Shown: positions 1 to 9,160, numbered from the stretch's first letter. The stretch is DNA of 64,000 nt from Rhodoplanes sp. (GCF_013377085.1 NZ_JACAAX010000010.1:1-64000); one strand, 5' to 3'. Program-made: numbers and translations. The notes: a model not told the origin generated them from the letters alone.

Positions 1-84
1 ACTGCTTCGCAACAGTCTCGGAATCCTCCGAGTCAATCACCCGGAAACCGTATGATAAGGGAGCGCGTCTCCACGCGTCGACGC

Positions 85-187
85 GTCATGCGCGGGCATC
101 GCGCCCGCGACTCCCTCGGACGCGTGAAAAATCCTTTGTCCGTAAGACGATGGATCGCCTGGTCGCCGGGTCGATCCCGGCGACGAC
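85..187. repeat. Extragenic palindromic repeat, family B copy 1
   Basis: Two short inverted repeats flank a spacer: an outer GTCATGCGCGGGC-type hairpin, then CGCCGGGTCG/CGATCCCGGCG. The same arrangement, including GATGGATCGCC and a CGTAA/CGTGAAAAA-type spacer, recurs near the other end of the window at 63682-63774. It is non-coding and lies downstream of the LuxR gene. Bases 1-84 show nothing recognisable. Confidence 0.6.
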
Positions 188-213
188 GCCGGGACGGACC
201 GGGTCTGTGCGCC

Positions 214-1029
214 TCAGCTTCGCTCCGGCCCGTCGCCCACCTTGTCCGGGCGGCCCTGCGTGAGGGCCCAGTGCACGGCCTGGGTGCGCGACGGCAAGCC
301 GAGCCGGGCCAGGATGCCCGACACGTGGATCTTGACCGTGTTGGGCGACAGCCCAAGCTGGCGGGCGATCTCCACATTGGTGAGGCCGTTGGTCATCAGC
401 GACAGCACCTGCCACTGCCGCTTGCTCAGCGGCGGCTGGCGCTCGTCGCCGGCCTCGGCGGAGGCGGCAAGCCGCGCCAGGGGCAGACGGTCGGGTTCGC
501 GGGTGGCGGCGATCGCCGCCAGCACCGAGGATTCGAGGGTGGTGGCCACCATGGCGAGATCGCGCGGCCCCGGCGCCTCCGCGAAGTGGCCGCCTTCCGG
601 AGCGGCCCCGGGGCCGGCATGGCGGCTTCTGTTCTGGATCAACGCCGAAAAGACCGACGTGATGTCGATATGCAGCAGGGCGGCGCGGCTGCCGTCCACC
701 GCATAGGGAAAGCCGAACAGCATGAACGACGTGTTTTGCATGGCCGAGCGGCGCGGATAGATGATCGAGACGCAGTCGATCTGGCCGGCCAGGAGCTGCG
801 AGATGCCGGTGATGAGGCGCGGCGACAGCGGGTCGGCAAAGGCGCAGAAGCGCAAATAGTTCTCGCCGACACCGTAGTTGACGGCCGGCCGGTCCTCGTA
901 AGGGAGAACCATCCCCCCCGCATCGACCAGCGTCTTCCATTGGCTGTTGACGGACAGGATGAAGCCGAAGCGGTCCAGCAATGCCGCATAGACCCGCAAA
1001 TCCTGAAACAAGGCGTCAGAGGTGGTCAC
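214..1029 (-). CDS. LuxR-family transcriptional regulator
   Basis: A 271-residue DNA-binding regulator. The C-terminal 60 residues (about 199-258) form a LuxR/FixJ-type helix-turn-helix with the usual sequence around LSKRQWQVL, GLTNVEIA and SPNTVKIHVS. The N-terminal 180 residues look like a PAS-like sensor with no identifiable cofactor motif and no receiver aspartate, so this is probably not a two-component response regulator. The start is GTG, preceded by a GAGGA ribosome site. The gene stands alone. The AT-rich gap upstream separates it from a divergent amine oxidase gene, which could be a target, but nothing in the sequence proves that. The fold of the regulator is certain; its signal is unknown. 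Confidence 0.85.
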   Translation of the reverse strand: MTTSDALFQDLRVYAALLDRFGFILSVNSQWKTLVDAGGMVLPYEDRPAVNYGVGENYLRFCAFADPLSPRLITGISQLLAGQIDCVSIIYPRRSAMQNTSFMLFGFPYAVDGSRAALLHIDITSVFSALIQNRSRHAGPGAAPEGGHFAEAPGPRDLAMVATTLESSVLAAIAATREPDRLPLARLAASAEAGDERQPPLSKRQWQVLSLMTNGLTNVEIARQLGLSPNTVKIHVSGILARLGLPSRTQAVHWALTQGRPDKVGDGPERS

Positions 1030-1659
1030 GCGAGATCCTCACGGCGGCCGGGACGCACGACCCGCGCCACGCGATCGCAGTCAGATGAGGTATCAAATCG
1101 AGATCGCAATGGAGTTGCATCCCAATCGTTCTTCGACGTAATGGCGAGGTGCTGCGAGCATATTCGGATTAATACTAAAGACGTATTATAGAGTGACCAT
1201 AGCATTAACCCGCCTATAGCCGTCTATTCACAATCATAAACAAGATTGCGCGCGGCCGATCATTTGATGAGAGCCTCCCGAGGTACCTTGTGTACCACTT
1301 TAATTGCTTTCGGGAACACACAATCCTAATTCCGAACCCGAATCAATACCAGCCAGTCTACAACCTACGTTCAATCCGACCCAGATTATCCCTTAAAACG
1401 ATCGAGCAATTAGCTGCGGTTCTTGGCTACTCCGTGGCTCCGTTGTCACAAAGCGCCACTTCCGGGTGCCACCGCCTCGTTCATCACTAAATTGTGATCG
1501 CCCTGCGACGAACGAACCGCAGACCGAAATCGATTGCACTGCTCATCGATGCAAAACGGATGAGCCATCCGGATGGTCTGCACCGGCCGCGAGCCGGGCT
1601 CCGGATTCGGACGCGGGTTTCTGCCCCGCCCCGACAGGGGGGCGGGCGAAAGGAGGCGC
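1030..1659. other. AT-rich intergenic region
   Basis: A 630-base gap between divergent genes, clearly richer in A+T (about 1080-1500) than the rest of the window. It holds a perfect 6-base inverted repeat, TAATAC-N7-GTATTA (1170-1188). An open frame at 1290-1490 carries a fragment resembling the end of an XRE helix-turn-helix (LSLKTIEQLAAVLGY). No ribosome site or intact domain supports a gene. The composition suggests acquired or decayed DNA. Confidence 0.5.
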
Positions 1660-2910
1660 ATGAGCGGGATCGACGTCGTCGTGGTCGGCGCCGGCGCGGC
1701 CGGCCTGACGGCCGCCTGCGAGCTCGCCGCTGCCGGGCTCGTGGTCCGGGTTCTCGAGGCGCGCGACCGGGTGGGCGGACGCGCCTTCACCCGAGTGATC
1801 GACGGACTGCCCATCGACCTCGGCTGCGGCTGGCTGCACTCGGCCAGCGAGAACGAATGGGTCGCGCTGGCGCTCGCCCGCGGCTTCGCGGTCGACCGGT
1901 CGCCGGCTCCCTGGCAGCGGCCGGCCGCGACGGCGACCTTTCCGTCCGGCGCCCAGGAGGCCTTCGCCCGCACCATCGACACGTTCTACGACCGGATCGC
2001 GGCCGCCGCCTCCGGGCCGGACCGCCCGGCCGCCGACCTTCTGACGCCGGGCGATCGCTTCGCGCCGCTGATCGACGCGGTCAGCACCTGGGCGAACGGC
2101 GTCGAGCTCGCGCATCTGTCGGCGCACGATCTCGACCGCTATCGCGACACCGGCGAGAACTGGCGGGTCGCCGCCGGATACGGCAGGCTCGTCGCTGCGC
2201 AGGCGACCGGCCTCGACATCGTCGTGAACTGCCCGGTGCAGTCGATCGATTACCACGGCGCGACCGTCCGGGTGGCGACCGCGCAGGGCGAGCTGACGGC
2301 GCGCGCCGTCATCGTCGCGGTGCCACCTACCGTGCTGACCGCCGGACGCCTGCGGCTCTCGCCGGAGCCGGCCGAGACGCTCGCGGCCGCCGCGGCGCTG
2401 CCGCTCGGCCTCGCCGACAAGCTGTTCCTGCGGCTCGACGCGCCGGAGGATCTCCCGGCGGAGACCCGGCTGATCGGTGCCCCCGACCGGCGCGCCACCG
2501 GCAACTATCATCTGCGGCCGTTCGGCCGTCCGCTGATCGAGGGCTATTTCGGCGGCGCGCTCGCCCGCGACCTCGAGGCCGGCGGCGACGCGGCGTTCCT
2601 GTCCTTCGCGCGCGAGGAGCTGGCGGCCGCGTTCGGGGGCAGGATCCGCGACCGCGTGCATCTGGTCGCGGCGACCGCCTGGGGCCGCGACCCCTGGGCG
2701 CTCGGTGCCTACTCCCATGCGCGGGTCGGCTCCACACAGGCGCGCGAGATCCTGGCGAGACCGCTCGACGATCGGGTGTTCTTCGCCGGCGAAGCCTGCT
2801 CGGTCCGCGGCTTCTCGACCGCGCATGGCGCGCTACGCAGCGGACGCGCGGCAGCCGCCGCCGTCACGGCTGCCCTCGTGCCGAGAACGGTCGGGCAGCG
2901 CGCGGATTAG
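1660..2910 (+). CDS. Flavin-containing amine oxidase / FAD-dependent oxidoreductase
   Basis: A 416-residue flavoprotein of the monoamine oxidase superfamily. The N-terminus has the FAD dinucleotide-binding fold (VVVGAGAAGLTAACELA), followed by the GGRAFT motif typical of amine oxidases. Near the C-terminus, FFAGEACS and a GALRSGRAAA segment match the second FAD-contact region. ATG at 1660 is chosen because a perfect AGGAGG lies 3 bases upstream; an in-frame codon at 1573 would only add a low-complexity extension. There is no signal peptide, so it is probably cytoplasmic. The substrate (amine, carotenoid-like or other) cannot be read from the sequence. A NUDIX gene follows 57 bases downstream. 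Confidence 0.85.
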   Translation: MSGIDVVVVGAGAAGLTAACELAAAGLVVRVLEARDRVGGRAFTRVIDGLPIDLGCGWLHSASENEWVALALARGFAVDRSPAPWQRPAATATFPSGAQEAFARTIDTFYDRIAAAASGPDRPAADLLTPGDRFAPLIDAVSTWANGVELAHLSAHDLDRYRDTGENWRVAAGYGRLVAAQATGLDIVVNCPVQSIDYHGATVRVATAQGELTARAVIVAVPPTVLTAGRLRLSPEPAETLAAAAALPLGLADKLFLRLDAPEDLPAETRLIGAPDRRATGNYHLRPFGRPLIEGYFGGALARDLEAGGDAAFLSFAREELAAAFGGRIRDRVHLVAATAWGRDPWALGAYSHARVGSTQAREILARPLDDRVFFAGEACSVRGFSTAHGALRSGRAAAAAVTAALVPRTVGQRAD

Positions 2911-2967
2911 CGGCCCGGCGCGAAGCAGGGTAGCGTCGGCCGGGATCAACAAGGCGACGAGCCCCGC

Positions 2968-3498
2968 ATGGCGGACCAGACCGGCCCCCGACCCGATTCG
3001 ACGACCCACGATCCCGCCGCCGTGGCACGGCTGCGGCGAGCCGGCGAACGGGCGTTGCGCGGCGTGCTGCATGTCTATTGGCGCGTGAGCCGCGGGCACA
3101 CGCTCGGCGTTCGCGGCCTGGTGGTCGACGGGCAGGATCGTGTCCTCCTGGTCCGCCACAGCTACGTCTCGGGCTGGTACCTGCCGGGCGGCGGCGTCGA
3201 GGTCGGCGAGAGCATGCACGAGGCCCTCGACCGCGAGCTGCGCGAGGAGGGCAACGTGCATCTCACGGCGGCGCCGGTGCTGCACGGCATCTATCTCAAT
3301 GCCAGGGTGTCGCGACGCGACCATGTCGCGCTGTTCGTGGTGCGGGCCTTCGAGCAGCCGGCGCCGCCGGTGCCGAACCGCGAGATCGTCGCCACCGGCT
3401 TCTTCGCCCTCGACGCGCTGCCGGCCGGCACCACCCGCGGCACCCGCGCCCGCATCGCCGAGGTGTTTCATGGCGCGCCGGCGACCGATCGCTGGTGA
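2968..3498 (+). CDS. NUDIX hydrolase
   Basis: A 176-residue NUDIX domain protein, expected to cleave nucleoside diphosphates linked to another group. The Nudix box runs from PGGGVEVGE to RELREEGNV (about residues 73-95). It keeps the catalytic REL-EE core, but the usual second-last Gly of the box is Asn. The first 45 residues, before GVRGLVVDG, are probably a helical lead-in. The gene follows the amine oxidase on the same strand and may be cotranscribed. The substrate is unknown. It converges with the GST gene 17 bases downstream. Confidence 0.85.
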   Translation: MADQTGPRPDSTTHDPAAVARLRRAGERALRGVLHVYWRVSRGHTLGVRGLVVDGQDRVLLVRHSYVSGWYLPGGGVEVGESMHEALDRELREEGNVHLTAAPVLHGIYLNARVSRRDHVALFVVRAFEQPAPPVPNREIVATGFFALDALPAGTTRGTRARIAEVFHGAPATDRW

Positions 3499-3515
3499 GC
3501 GTTCGCGCGAAAAGC

Positions 3516-4502
3516 TCAGGGCGGGCCGAAGCGGCCGCGGTCATGCGGCGCGTCGAAGTCGAGCGCCGGGCCGACCGGGACGATGCCGGTCGGATTGATG
3601 GTGAGGTGGCTGCCGTAATAGTGGCGCTTGATGTGGTCGAGATCGACCGTGCCGGCGACGCCCGGCACCTGATAGAGGTCGCGCAGATAGTTCGACAGGT
3701 TGGGATAGTCGACGATCCGCCGCAGGTTGCACTTGAAGTGCCCGTTATAGACGGCGTCGAACCGGATCAGCGTCGTGAACAGCCGCCAGTCGGCCTCGGT
3801 GATCTGCGTGCCCAGAAGAAACCGTCGCGCGGAAAGCCGCGCCTCGATCTCGTCGAGCGCCGCGAACAGTGCCCGGAACGCCTCCTCGTAAGCGGATTGC
3901 GTGGTGGCGAAGCCGGCGCGGTACACGCCGTTGTTGACGTTGGCGTAGACGAACGCGTTGATCTCGTCGATCTGCGCCCGCAGCTCCGGCGGGCTGTAGT
4001 CGGTCGCGACGTCCGTGAAGACCGCGAAGGCGCCGTTGAGCATGCGCAGAATCTCGGCCGACTCGTTGCTGACGATGGTGCGCCGCTGGCGATCCCAAAG
4101 CACCGGCACGGTGACGCGGCCGGTGTAGTGCGGCTCCGCCGCCACGTAGATCTCGGCGAGCGTGCGAGCGCCGCCGAGCGCGTCGCCGGTCGAGCCCTCG
4201 GCGGTGTCGAAGGTCCAGCCGAAGCGGCCCATATGGGGCGACACGACCGAGACCGAGACGACGGCCTCGAGCCGCTTCAGCGCCCGCAGGATCAGGGTGC
4301 GGTGCGCCCACGGGCAGGCGAGCGACACGTAGAGATGGTAGCGCCCCGCCGCGGCCGGGAATCCCCCCTGCCCGGTCGGTCCCGGCGCGCCGTCCGGCGT
4401 CACCCAGTTGCGGAACTGCGACTCGGTGCGCACGAAGCGACCGCCGGTCGAGCCGGTGTCGTACCACTGGTCGTGCCAGACCCCCTCGACGAGCAGACCC
4501 AT
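3516..4502 (-). CDS. Glutathione S-transferase family protein (glutathionyl-hydroquinone reductase type)
   Basis: A 328-residue omega/xi-class GST. The thioredoxin-fold N-terminal half contains the CPWAHR motif, whose Cys is the nucleophile in glutathionyl-hydroquinone reductases (YqjG/Ecm4 family). A helical C-terminal domain follows, with a conserved FVYANVNNGVYRAGFA segment. Family members reduce glutathionylated hydroquinones with glutathione in the cytoplasm. The start at 4502 is preferred because GGAGAAG precedes it at good spacing; the alternative at 4526 adds only eight residues. The length fits the family. The neighbours give no pathway. Confidence 0.9.
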   Translation of the reverse strand: MGLLVEGVWHDQWYDTGSTGGRFVRTESQFRNWVTPDGAPGPTGQGGFPAAAGRYHLYVSLACPWAHRTLILRALKRLEAVVSVSVVSPHMGRFGWTFDTAEGSTGDALGGARTLAEIYVAAEPHYTGRVTVPVLWDRQRRTIVSNESAEILRMLNGAFAVFTDVATDYSPPELRAQIDEINAFVYANVNNGVYRAGFATTQSAYEEAFRALFAALDEIEARLSARRFLLGTQITEADWRLFTTLIRFDAVYNGHFKCNLRRIVDYPNLSNYLRDLYQVPGVAGTVDLDHIKRHYYGSHLTINPTGIVPVGPALDFDAPHDRGRFGPP

Positions 4503-4615
4503 GCGCTTCTCCGGCCGGCCGATCACTGCTATCTAGTCACGGTGGCCGCACCGGACACCTTTCCGGTGCGCGCCTCACCGTCGCAGTCCCGACTCCAGCG
4601 CACATCTACCGCGTC

Positions 4616-5122
4616 ATGACCGATCTGTCGCTCGCCATCCTGCCGGAGACTCCCGCCGACGCCGTGGCGATCGAGCGGCTGCACGAGCGCACCTTCGGAC
4701 CCGGCCGCTATGCCCGCACGGCCTACCGGATCCGCGAGAAGGCGGCGCACGACAGCGCGCTGTCGTTCCTGGCCCGCATCGGCACCCTGCTGGTCGGCTC
4801 GGTCCGTCTCACCGCGATCCGGATCGGCGACGCCAAGGCGCTGTTGCTCGGTCCGCTGACCGTGGAGCCGCCGTTCCGCGACCGCGGCATCGGCCTCAAG
4901 CTGATCGTTCGCTCGCTCGACGAGGCGCGGCGCCGCGGCCACCGGCTGGTCGTCCTGGTCGGCGACGAGCCCTATTACGCCCGGGCCGGCTTCAAGCGCA
5001 TCCCGCACGGACGCGCCGTGATGCCCGGACCGGTCGACCCCGCCCGCCTGCTGATCGCCGAGCTCGAGCCGAACGCGTTCGAGGGAATAAGCGGCCCGAT
5101 CCGCCCGGATTGGGACGCCTGA
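4616..5122 (+). CDS. GNAT family N-acetyltransferase
   Basis: A 168-residue acyl-CoA-dependent N-acetyltransferase. Visible GNAT features are GPLTVEP on the central strand, the acetyl-CoA loop RDRGIGLKL (about residues 91-99) and PYYARAGFKRI near the end, as in the YhbS-like subgroup. No good ribosome site precedes the ATG, so the start is less sure. The acceptor cannot be predicted. It is divergent from the GST gene, and a binding-protein gene follows 86 bases downstream. Confidence 0.85.
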   Translation: MTDLSLAILPETPADAVAIERLHERTFGPGRYARTAYRIREKAAHDSALSFLARIGTLLVGSVRLTAIRIGDAKALLLGPLTVEPPFRDRGIGLKLIVRSLDEARRRGHRLVVLVGDEPYYARAGFKRIPHGRAVMPGPVDPARLLIAELEPNAFEGISGPIRPDWDA

Positions 5123-5208
5123 GCCGCCCGACCTTGCGCCTGCTCGATTCCGCTGCCCCGCTGCAAGACCCGCCCGACGCATCCGCGCCGATTCAACGAG
5201 GAGAACCC

Positions 5209-6189
5209 ATGTCCCGTCCGATGCGCTCGCTCGCGGCCGCCATGCTGGCCCTCGCCGCGGCCCTCGCCGTGACGACGGCCGCCACCGCCCAGGCTCCCTA
5301 TCCGGCCCAACCGGTGCGCTTCCTGGTCGCTTTCGCCCCCGCCGGTCCGGCCGACATCATCGGACGCATCGTCGGCCTCAAGCTGCAGCAGCTCTGGGGC
5401 CAGTCCGTGGTGATCGAGAACCGCGCCGGCGCCGGCGGCAACATCGCGGCCGTGCAGGTCGCGCGCGGCCAGCCGGACGGCTACACGGTGCTGGTGACGA
5501 CCAGCGCCTTCGCGGTCAATCCGAGCCTCTACAAGAATCCCGGCTATGCGGGCGAGACGGACTTCAAGGTCGTCGGGCTCGCCGCCACCACGCCGAACCT
5601 GATCGTCGCCGCCCCGGACCTCGGCGTGAAGACGCTGAAGGACGTGATCGCGCTGTCGAGGACCAAGAGCCTCACCTTCGGCTCGGCCGGCACCGGCACG
5701 ACGCCGCATCTCTCGGCCGAGCGCGTGTTCCGCTTCCTCGCCAAGGTCGACATTCCGCACGCGCCGTTCACGGGCGCCGGCCCCGCGCTCAACGCCGCGA
5801 TGGGCGGCCATGTGGCGCTCGCCAGCGTGGCGATGCCGGCGGCGACCGAGCTGGTCAAGGCCGGCAAGGTGGTGCCGCTCGCCGTGACCAGCCCGAAGCG
5901 GGTCGAGGCGCTGCCCGACGTACCCACGGTCGGCGAGGCGGGGCTCGACGAGGTCGACGACGCCACCTGGGTGGCGCTGTTCGTGCCGGCCAAGACGCCA
6001 CCCGAGGTGATCGCCAAGCTCAACGCCGACCTCAACACGGTGATCAAGGATCCGGACGTGAAGGAGCAGTTCGCCCGCATCGGCTTCTCGGCCATGGGCG
6101 GCTCGCAGGCCGACGCCGAGCGCTACGTCAAGGCCGAGATCGCCAAGTGGAGCGAGGTCGTCGACCGCATCGGGCTGAAGATCGACTGA
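5209..6189 (+). CDS. Bug/TctC-family tripartite tricarboxylate transporter substrate-binding protein
   Basis: A 326-residue periplasmic solute-binding protein. A cleavable signal peptide spans about residues 1-27 (RSLAAAMLALAAALA, ending ATAQA). The mature protein begins with the family hallmark YPAQPVRFLVAFAPAGPAD and continues with IENRAGAGGNIA. ATG at 5209 follows GAGGAG, which decides the start. No TctA/TctB membrane genes lie nearby. Such orphan Bug proteins are common in alpha- and betaproteobacteria and may feed a distant transporter or act as sensors. The ligand is probably a carboxylate; this is inference. Confidence 0.9.
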   Translation: MSRPMRSLAAAMLALAAALAVTTAATAQAPYPAQPVRFLVAFAPAGPADIIGRIVGLKLQQLWGQSVVIENRAGAGGNIAAVQVARGQPDGYTVLVTTSAFAVNPSLYKNPGYAGETDFKVVGLAATTPNLIVAAPDLGVKTLKDVIALSRTKSLTFGSAGTGTTPHLSAERVFRFLAKVDIPHAPFTGAGPALNAAMGGHVALASVAMPAATELVKAGKVVPLAVTSPKRVEALPDVPTVGEAGLDEVDDATWVALFVPAKTPPEVIAKLNADLNTVIKDPDVKEQFARIGFSAMGGSQADAERYVKAEIAKWSEVVDRIGLKID

Positions 6190-6215
6190 TCGCGATTGAG
6201 CTTGATCAGATCGCC

Positions 6216-6322
6216 GTCATTCCGGGGCGCGAGCCGAAGGCTCGCGAACCCGGAATCCAGCGGCAAGCCTGGTGATTGTGGCTGGATTCCGGGTTCGCCG
6301 CTGCGCGGCGCCCCGGAATGAC
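6216..6322. repeat. Extragenic palindromic repeat, family A copy 1
   Basis: A long inverted repeat between two convergent genes. The outer arms are GTCATTCCGGGGCGC and GCGCCCCGGAATGAC, with inner arms CCCGGAATCCAGC and GCTGGATTCCGGG. It belongs to a five-copy family in this window. In this convergent position it could also end transcription from both sides. Confidence 0.8.
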
Positions 6323-6333
6323 CAGCAACCGCG

Positions 6334-7551
6334 TCACGCCTTCACGGCGACGACGCTCTCGGCGATGGCACGGAACTCCTCGTCGGTGACGAGGCCGCGC
6401 TTGGCGATGCCCTGGTCCTTGACCTGCCTGAGCATCTCGTTGACGGCGGCGTCGTCCGGGACCGGCAGGCCGAGCTTCTCCAGCGTGTAGGTGATCGACG
6501 CCTTGCCGCTCTTCTTGCCGAGCACCACGTCGCCGGCCCGCCCGGTCAGCGCCGGATGGGTGCCGAACATGGCGAGCGGCTCCTTCACGACGAGATCCAC
6601 CCCGATTCCCGATTCGCGGGTAAAATTCTTCGAGCCGAGGATCGGCTTGTTGGCGGCGATCGGCACGCCGCTGATGCGGCTCACCAGGGCGCCGAGCTCG
6701 GGCAGCTTGTCGAGCCGGTACTGCTTGTCGTAGCCGTACAGCACGTGCAGCGCGACCATCAGCTCCTCGAGCGCCGCGTTGCCGGTGCGCTCGCCGAGCC
6801 CGTTGGCGCAGGAGTGCACGCAGCTCGCGCCCGCCTCGACGCCGGCCAGCTCGGTCGCCACCGCCATGCCGAAGTCGTTGTGGGTGTGCACCTCGACCGG
6901 CAGATCGGTGATGCGCTTCACCCACCGCACCATGTACTTGATCGCCTCCGGCAGGGCGCAGCCCATGGTGTCGACGACGCCGATCGAGTCGGGCGGCGCC
7001 TCCTGCATCAGGCGGGTGAGCAGGTTGGTCAGATCCTCCTCGCGGGCCCGCGTCGTGTCGTAGGGGAAGTAGACGACGTAGAGGCCGCGCTTCCTGGCGT
7101 AGTTGACCACCTCGACGCTCTTCCTGAGCACGTCCTCCCAGGTCCACTTGAACTGGTACTTGAGCTTCGGCCAGCCGATCGGCACCTCGACGATGACGCC
7201 GTGGCAGCCGCATTCGAGCGCCTTGTCGATGTCGCCCGTGACGGCGCGCGCGAACGAGAAGATCTTGGACTTCAGGCCGAGCCGGGAGATCTCCTTGATG
7301 GCGGTGAAATCCATGTCGGAGACGGCCGGCATGCCGGCCTCGATGCGCTCGACCCCGACCTCGGCGAGCTTTTCGGCGATCGCCACCTTGTCGGCGACGT
7401 CCATGACGATGCCGGGCGTCTGCTCGCCGTCGCGCAGCGTCGCGTCGTGGATCTCCACCTTCGGCGGAAGCTGCCGCGCCGCCGCCACCTCGGGCGCGTT
7501 GTTGTAGGGGCAGACCCACCATTCGTTGTCGCGGATATGGGGCTCGCTCAT
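6334..7551 (-). CDS. LeuA/HMG-CoA lyase family acyltransferase (isopropylmalate/homocitrate synthase-like)
   Basis: A 405-residue TIM-barrel enzyme of the pyruvate carboxyltransferase (HMGL-like) family. It shows DATLRDGEQTPG near residue 40, the metal-binding VEVHTHNDFG, and the NGLGERTGN loop, as in 2-isopropylmalate, homocitrate and citramalate synthases. It lacks the C-terminal LeuA allosteric domain, consistent with its length. ATG at 7551 is preferred because AGGTGA precedes it; a GTG three codons upstream also exists. The specific substrate cannot be decided. No leucine or lysine pathway genes adjoin, so annotation as LeuA or NifV would be over-reach. Confidence 0.8.
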   Translation of the reverse strand: MSEPHIRDNEWWVCPYNNAPEVAAARQLPPKVEIHDATLRDGEQTPGIVMDVADKVAIAEKLAEVGVERIEAGMPAVSDMDFTAIKEISRLGLKSKIFSFARAVTGDIDKALECGCHGVIVEVPIGWPKLKYQFKWTWEDVLRKSVEVVNYARKRGLYVVYFPYDTTRAREEDLTNLLTRLMQEAPPDSIGVVDTMGCALPEAIKYMVRWVKRITDLPVEVHTHNDFGMAVATELAGVEAGASCVHSCANGLGERTGNAALEELMVALHVLYGYDKQYRLDKLPELGALVSRISGVPIAANKPILGSKNFTRESGIGVDLVVKEPLAMFGTHPALTGRAGDVVLGKKSGKASITYTLEKLGLPVPDDAAVNEMLRQVKDQGIAKRGLVTDEEFRAIAESVVAVKA

Positions 7552-7792
7552 GTCGATCACCTATTGGCGTGGATTGCCCGGGTTCTTGCAGGGGAGCCCC
7601 TCTTAGCCCCGGAAGCCCGGCGCCGTCCATCCGGGCGCCCGCATGCGGGGGCCGCGTTTCGGAAGTAGAAACACGCCGCGCGACGACCCTCGACGACGGC
7701 CGATCTCGACCTCGTGCATTGAACCACCGCCACGGCGCATGTCACGACAAGCGAGACTGCAAGCCGACGCAACCTCTGAAAGGCCCCCGCCC

Positions 7793-8092
7793 ATGACGCT
7801 GCCCGCCGCCGCATTCGCCCTGCTCGCCGCCGCGACGATCGCGACCGCGCCGACGCCGGTCGCCGCCCAGAAGCTCGATCTCTCGACCATCACCTGCAAG
7901 GACTTCTTCGAGGGCAGCAAGGACCGGCTCGACTTCGTGATCGCTTGGATGCTCGGCTACTACACGGGCGAGGACGACCCGCCGGTGCTCGACTTCGACA
8001 AGCTGAAGGACCGCGCCGGCAAGCTCGGCGCCTATTGCGCCGCCAATCCGACCCTCGGCCTGATCACGGCCGCCGACAAGGTGATGGAGTAG
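7793..8092 (+). CDS. HdeA-like periplasmic acid-stress protein
   Basis: A 99-residue secreted protein. Residues 1-24 form a signal peptide (LPAAAFALLAAATIATAP, ending VAAQ). The mature part contains TCKDFFEG, a central IAWMLGYYTG helix and a second Cys in AYCAANP, matching the HdeA/HdeB fold with one disulfide. Family members are periplasmic chaperones that protect proteins at low pH. ATG at 7793 was chosen because the signal peptide starts there and AAAGG lies upstream. It is divergent from the LeuA-family gene. Confidence 0.8.
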   Translation: MTLPAAAFALLAAATIATAPTPVAAQKLDLSTITCKDFFEGSKDRLDFVIAWMLGYYTGEDDPPVLDFDKLKDRAGKLGAYCAANPTLGLITAADKVME

Positions 8093-8317
8093 AGCTATCG
8101 TCTCCCCTCCCGGAAACCAGCTCGCCGACGGCACGCGGGATTGTCCGACCGGGGCGAGCGCAGGCTCCTCCCGGTCGAGCCAAGAAGGCCAACCCGGCAG
8201 TCGATCGTCCGACCGTCCCGGACGGGTTGCAGATTCTTCGACTGTGTGTCTTGCGTGCACTAGCGGTGGCCCGCAGCTCTCCTAAGACTCGGTAACGATT
8301 TACTGCCGGGGGGCACC

Positions 8318-9160
8318 ATGACGAGTCCAGTGGTCAAAGCAGCGGTCGCCGCCGCCCTTTGCGTCGCGGCAACTTGCGTCGCGGCAACGTCGTCTTTCGC
8401 AGCCGACATGGCACTGAAGGCACCGCCTCCCGCGCCGATCGTGGCGCCGCCGAGCTGGACCGGCTTCTATCTCGGCGCCCATGTCGGCTACGGATGGGGC
8501 GATGCCGAGGTGACGCTGCGTCCCGGGCCCTGGTTTCCCGGACAGCCGGCGTGGCTGACAGCCAACGGCTCGCCGACGCTGAACACCAGCGGCGCGCTCG
8601 GCGGTTTCCAGGCCGGCTACAACTCTCAGATCGGCAACTGGGTGCTCGGCGTCGAAGCCGATTTCTCCTTCGCCGACATCAATGGCAGCCGCAGCACCGG
8701 ACTTCTGACTCCCCCGCCGGCGCTGGCACTGGCGAACCGCTCCTTCGCCGAGAGCGACCACCTCGACTGGCTCGCCACGTTCCGCGGTCGGCTCGGCTAT
8801 TCGGTGCAGAGCCTGCTCGTCTATGCAACCGGCGGCCTCGCCCTCGGGCATCGCGACTATTCGCAGTCCATCCTCACGGACCCGGCGCTCAACTTCAACA
8901 ACATCCGCGGCTCGGTCACGCAGACGAAGACCGGCTGGACCGTCGGTGGCGGCCTCGAATACGCGCTGACGCGAAACTGGTCCGTGAAGGCCGAGTATCT
9001 CTATGTCGACCTCGGCTCGATCGGCTTTTTCGCCGACGTCGACACGGCGCCCGGATTCGGCCTCACGGTCGACAGCTCGAGCAAGCTCACGCTCCACACC
9101 GCCCGCGCCGGCATCAACTACCGGTTCGACTGGGGCGCGCCGGTGGTGGCGAAGTACTGA
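8318..9160 (+). CDS. Outer membrane beta-barrel protein (Omp25/Omp31-like)
   Basis: A 280-residue outer-membrane protein. A signal peptide ends around SSFAADMALK, then WTGFYLGAHVGYGWG starts the first strand as in the Omp25/Omp31 family of Rhizobiales. Alternating hydrophobic strands continue to a C-terminal AGINYRFDW strand; the last residue is Tyr, an aromatic end typical of barrels. The conserved YSVKAEYLYVDLG-like segment precedes it. It probably acts as a small structural porin-like barrel. It is monocistronic and faces the minus-strand MoxR operon. Confidence 0.88.
   Translation: MTSPVVKAAVAAALCVAATCVAATSSFAADMALKAPPPAPIVAPPSWTGFYLGAHVGYGWGDAEVTLRPGPWFPGQPAWLTANGSPTLNTSGALGGFQAGYNSQIGNWVLGVEADFSFADINGSRSTGLLTPPPALALANRSFAESDHLDWLATFRGRLGYSVQSLLVYATGGLALGHRDYSQSILTDPALNFNNIRGSVTQTKTGWTVGGGLEYALTRNWSVKAEYLYVDLGSIGFFADVDTAPGFGLTVDSSSKLTLHTARAGINYRFDWGAPVVAKY

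Noticed and set aside
1290-1490. 66-residue frame in the AT-rich gap as a gene
   Set aside because: No ribosome site and only a partial HTH-like fragment; kept as a possible remnant instead.
1624-1650. GC-rich hairpin before the amine oxidase as a terminator
   Set aside because: It is followed by the ribosome site rather than a T-run, and no gene on the plus strand ends upstream.
6190-6215. TTGATCAGATC after the Bug gene as an FNR box
   Set aside because: The spacer is three bases rather than four, and it lies between convergent genes, where no promoter is needed.
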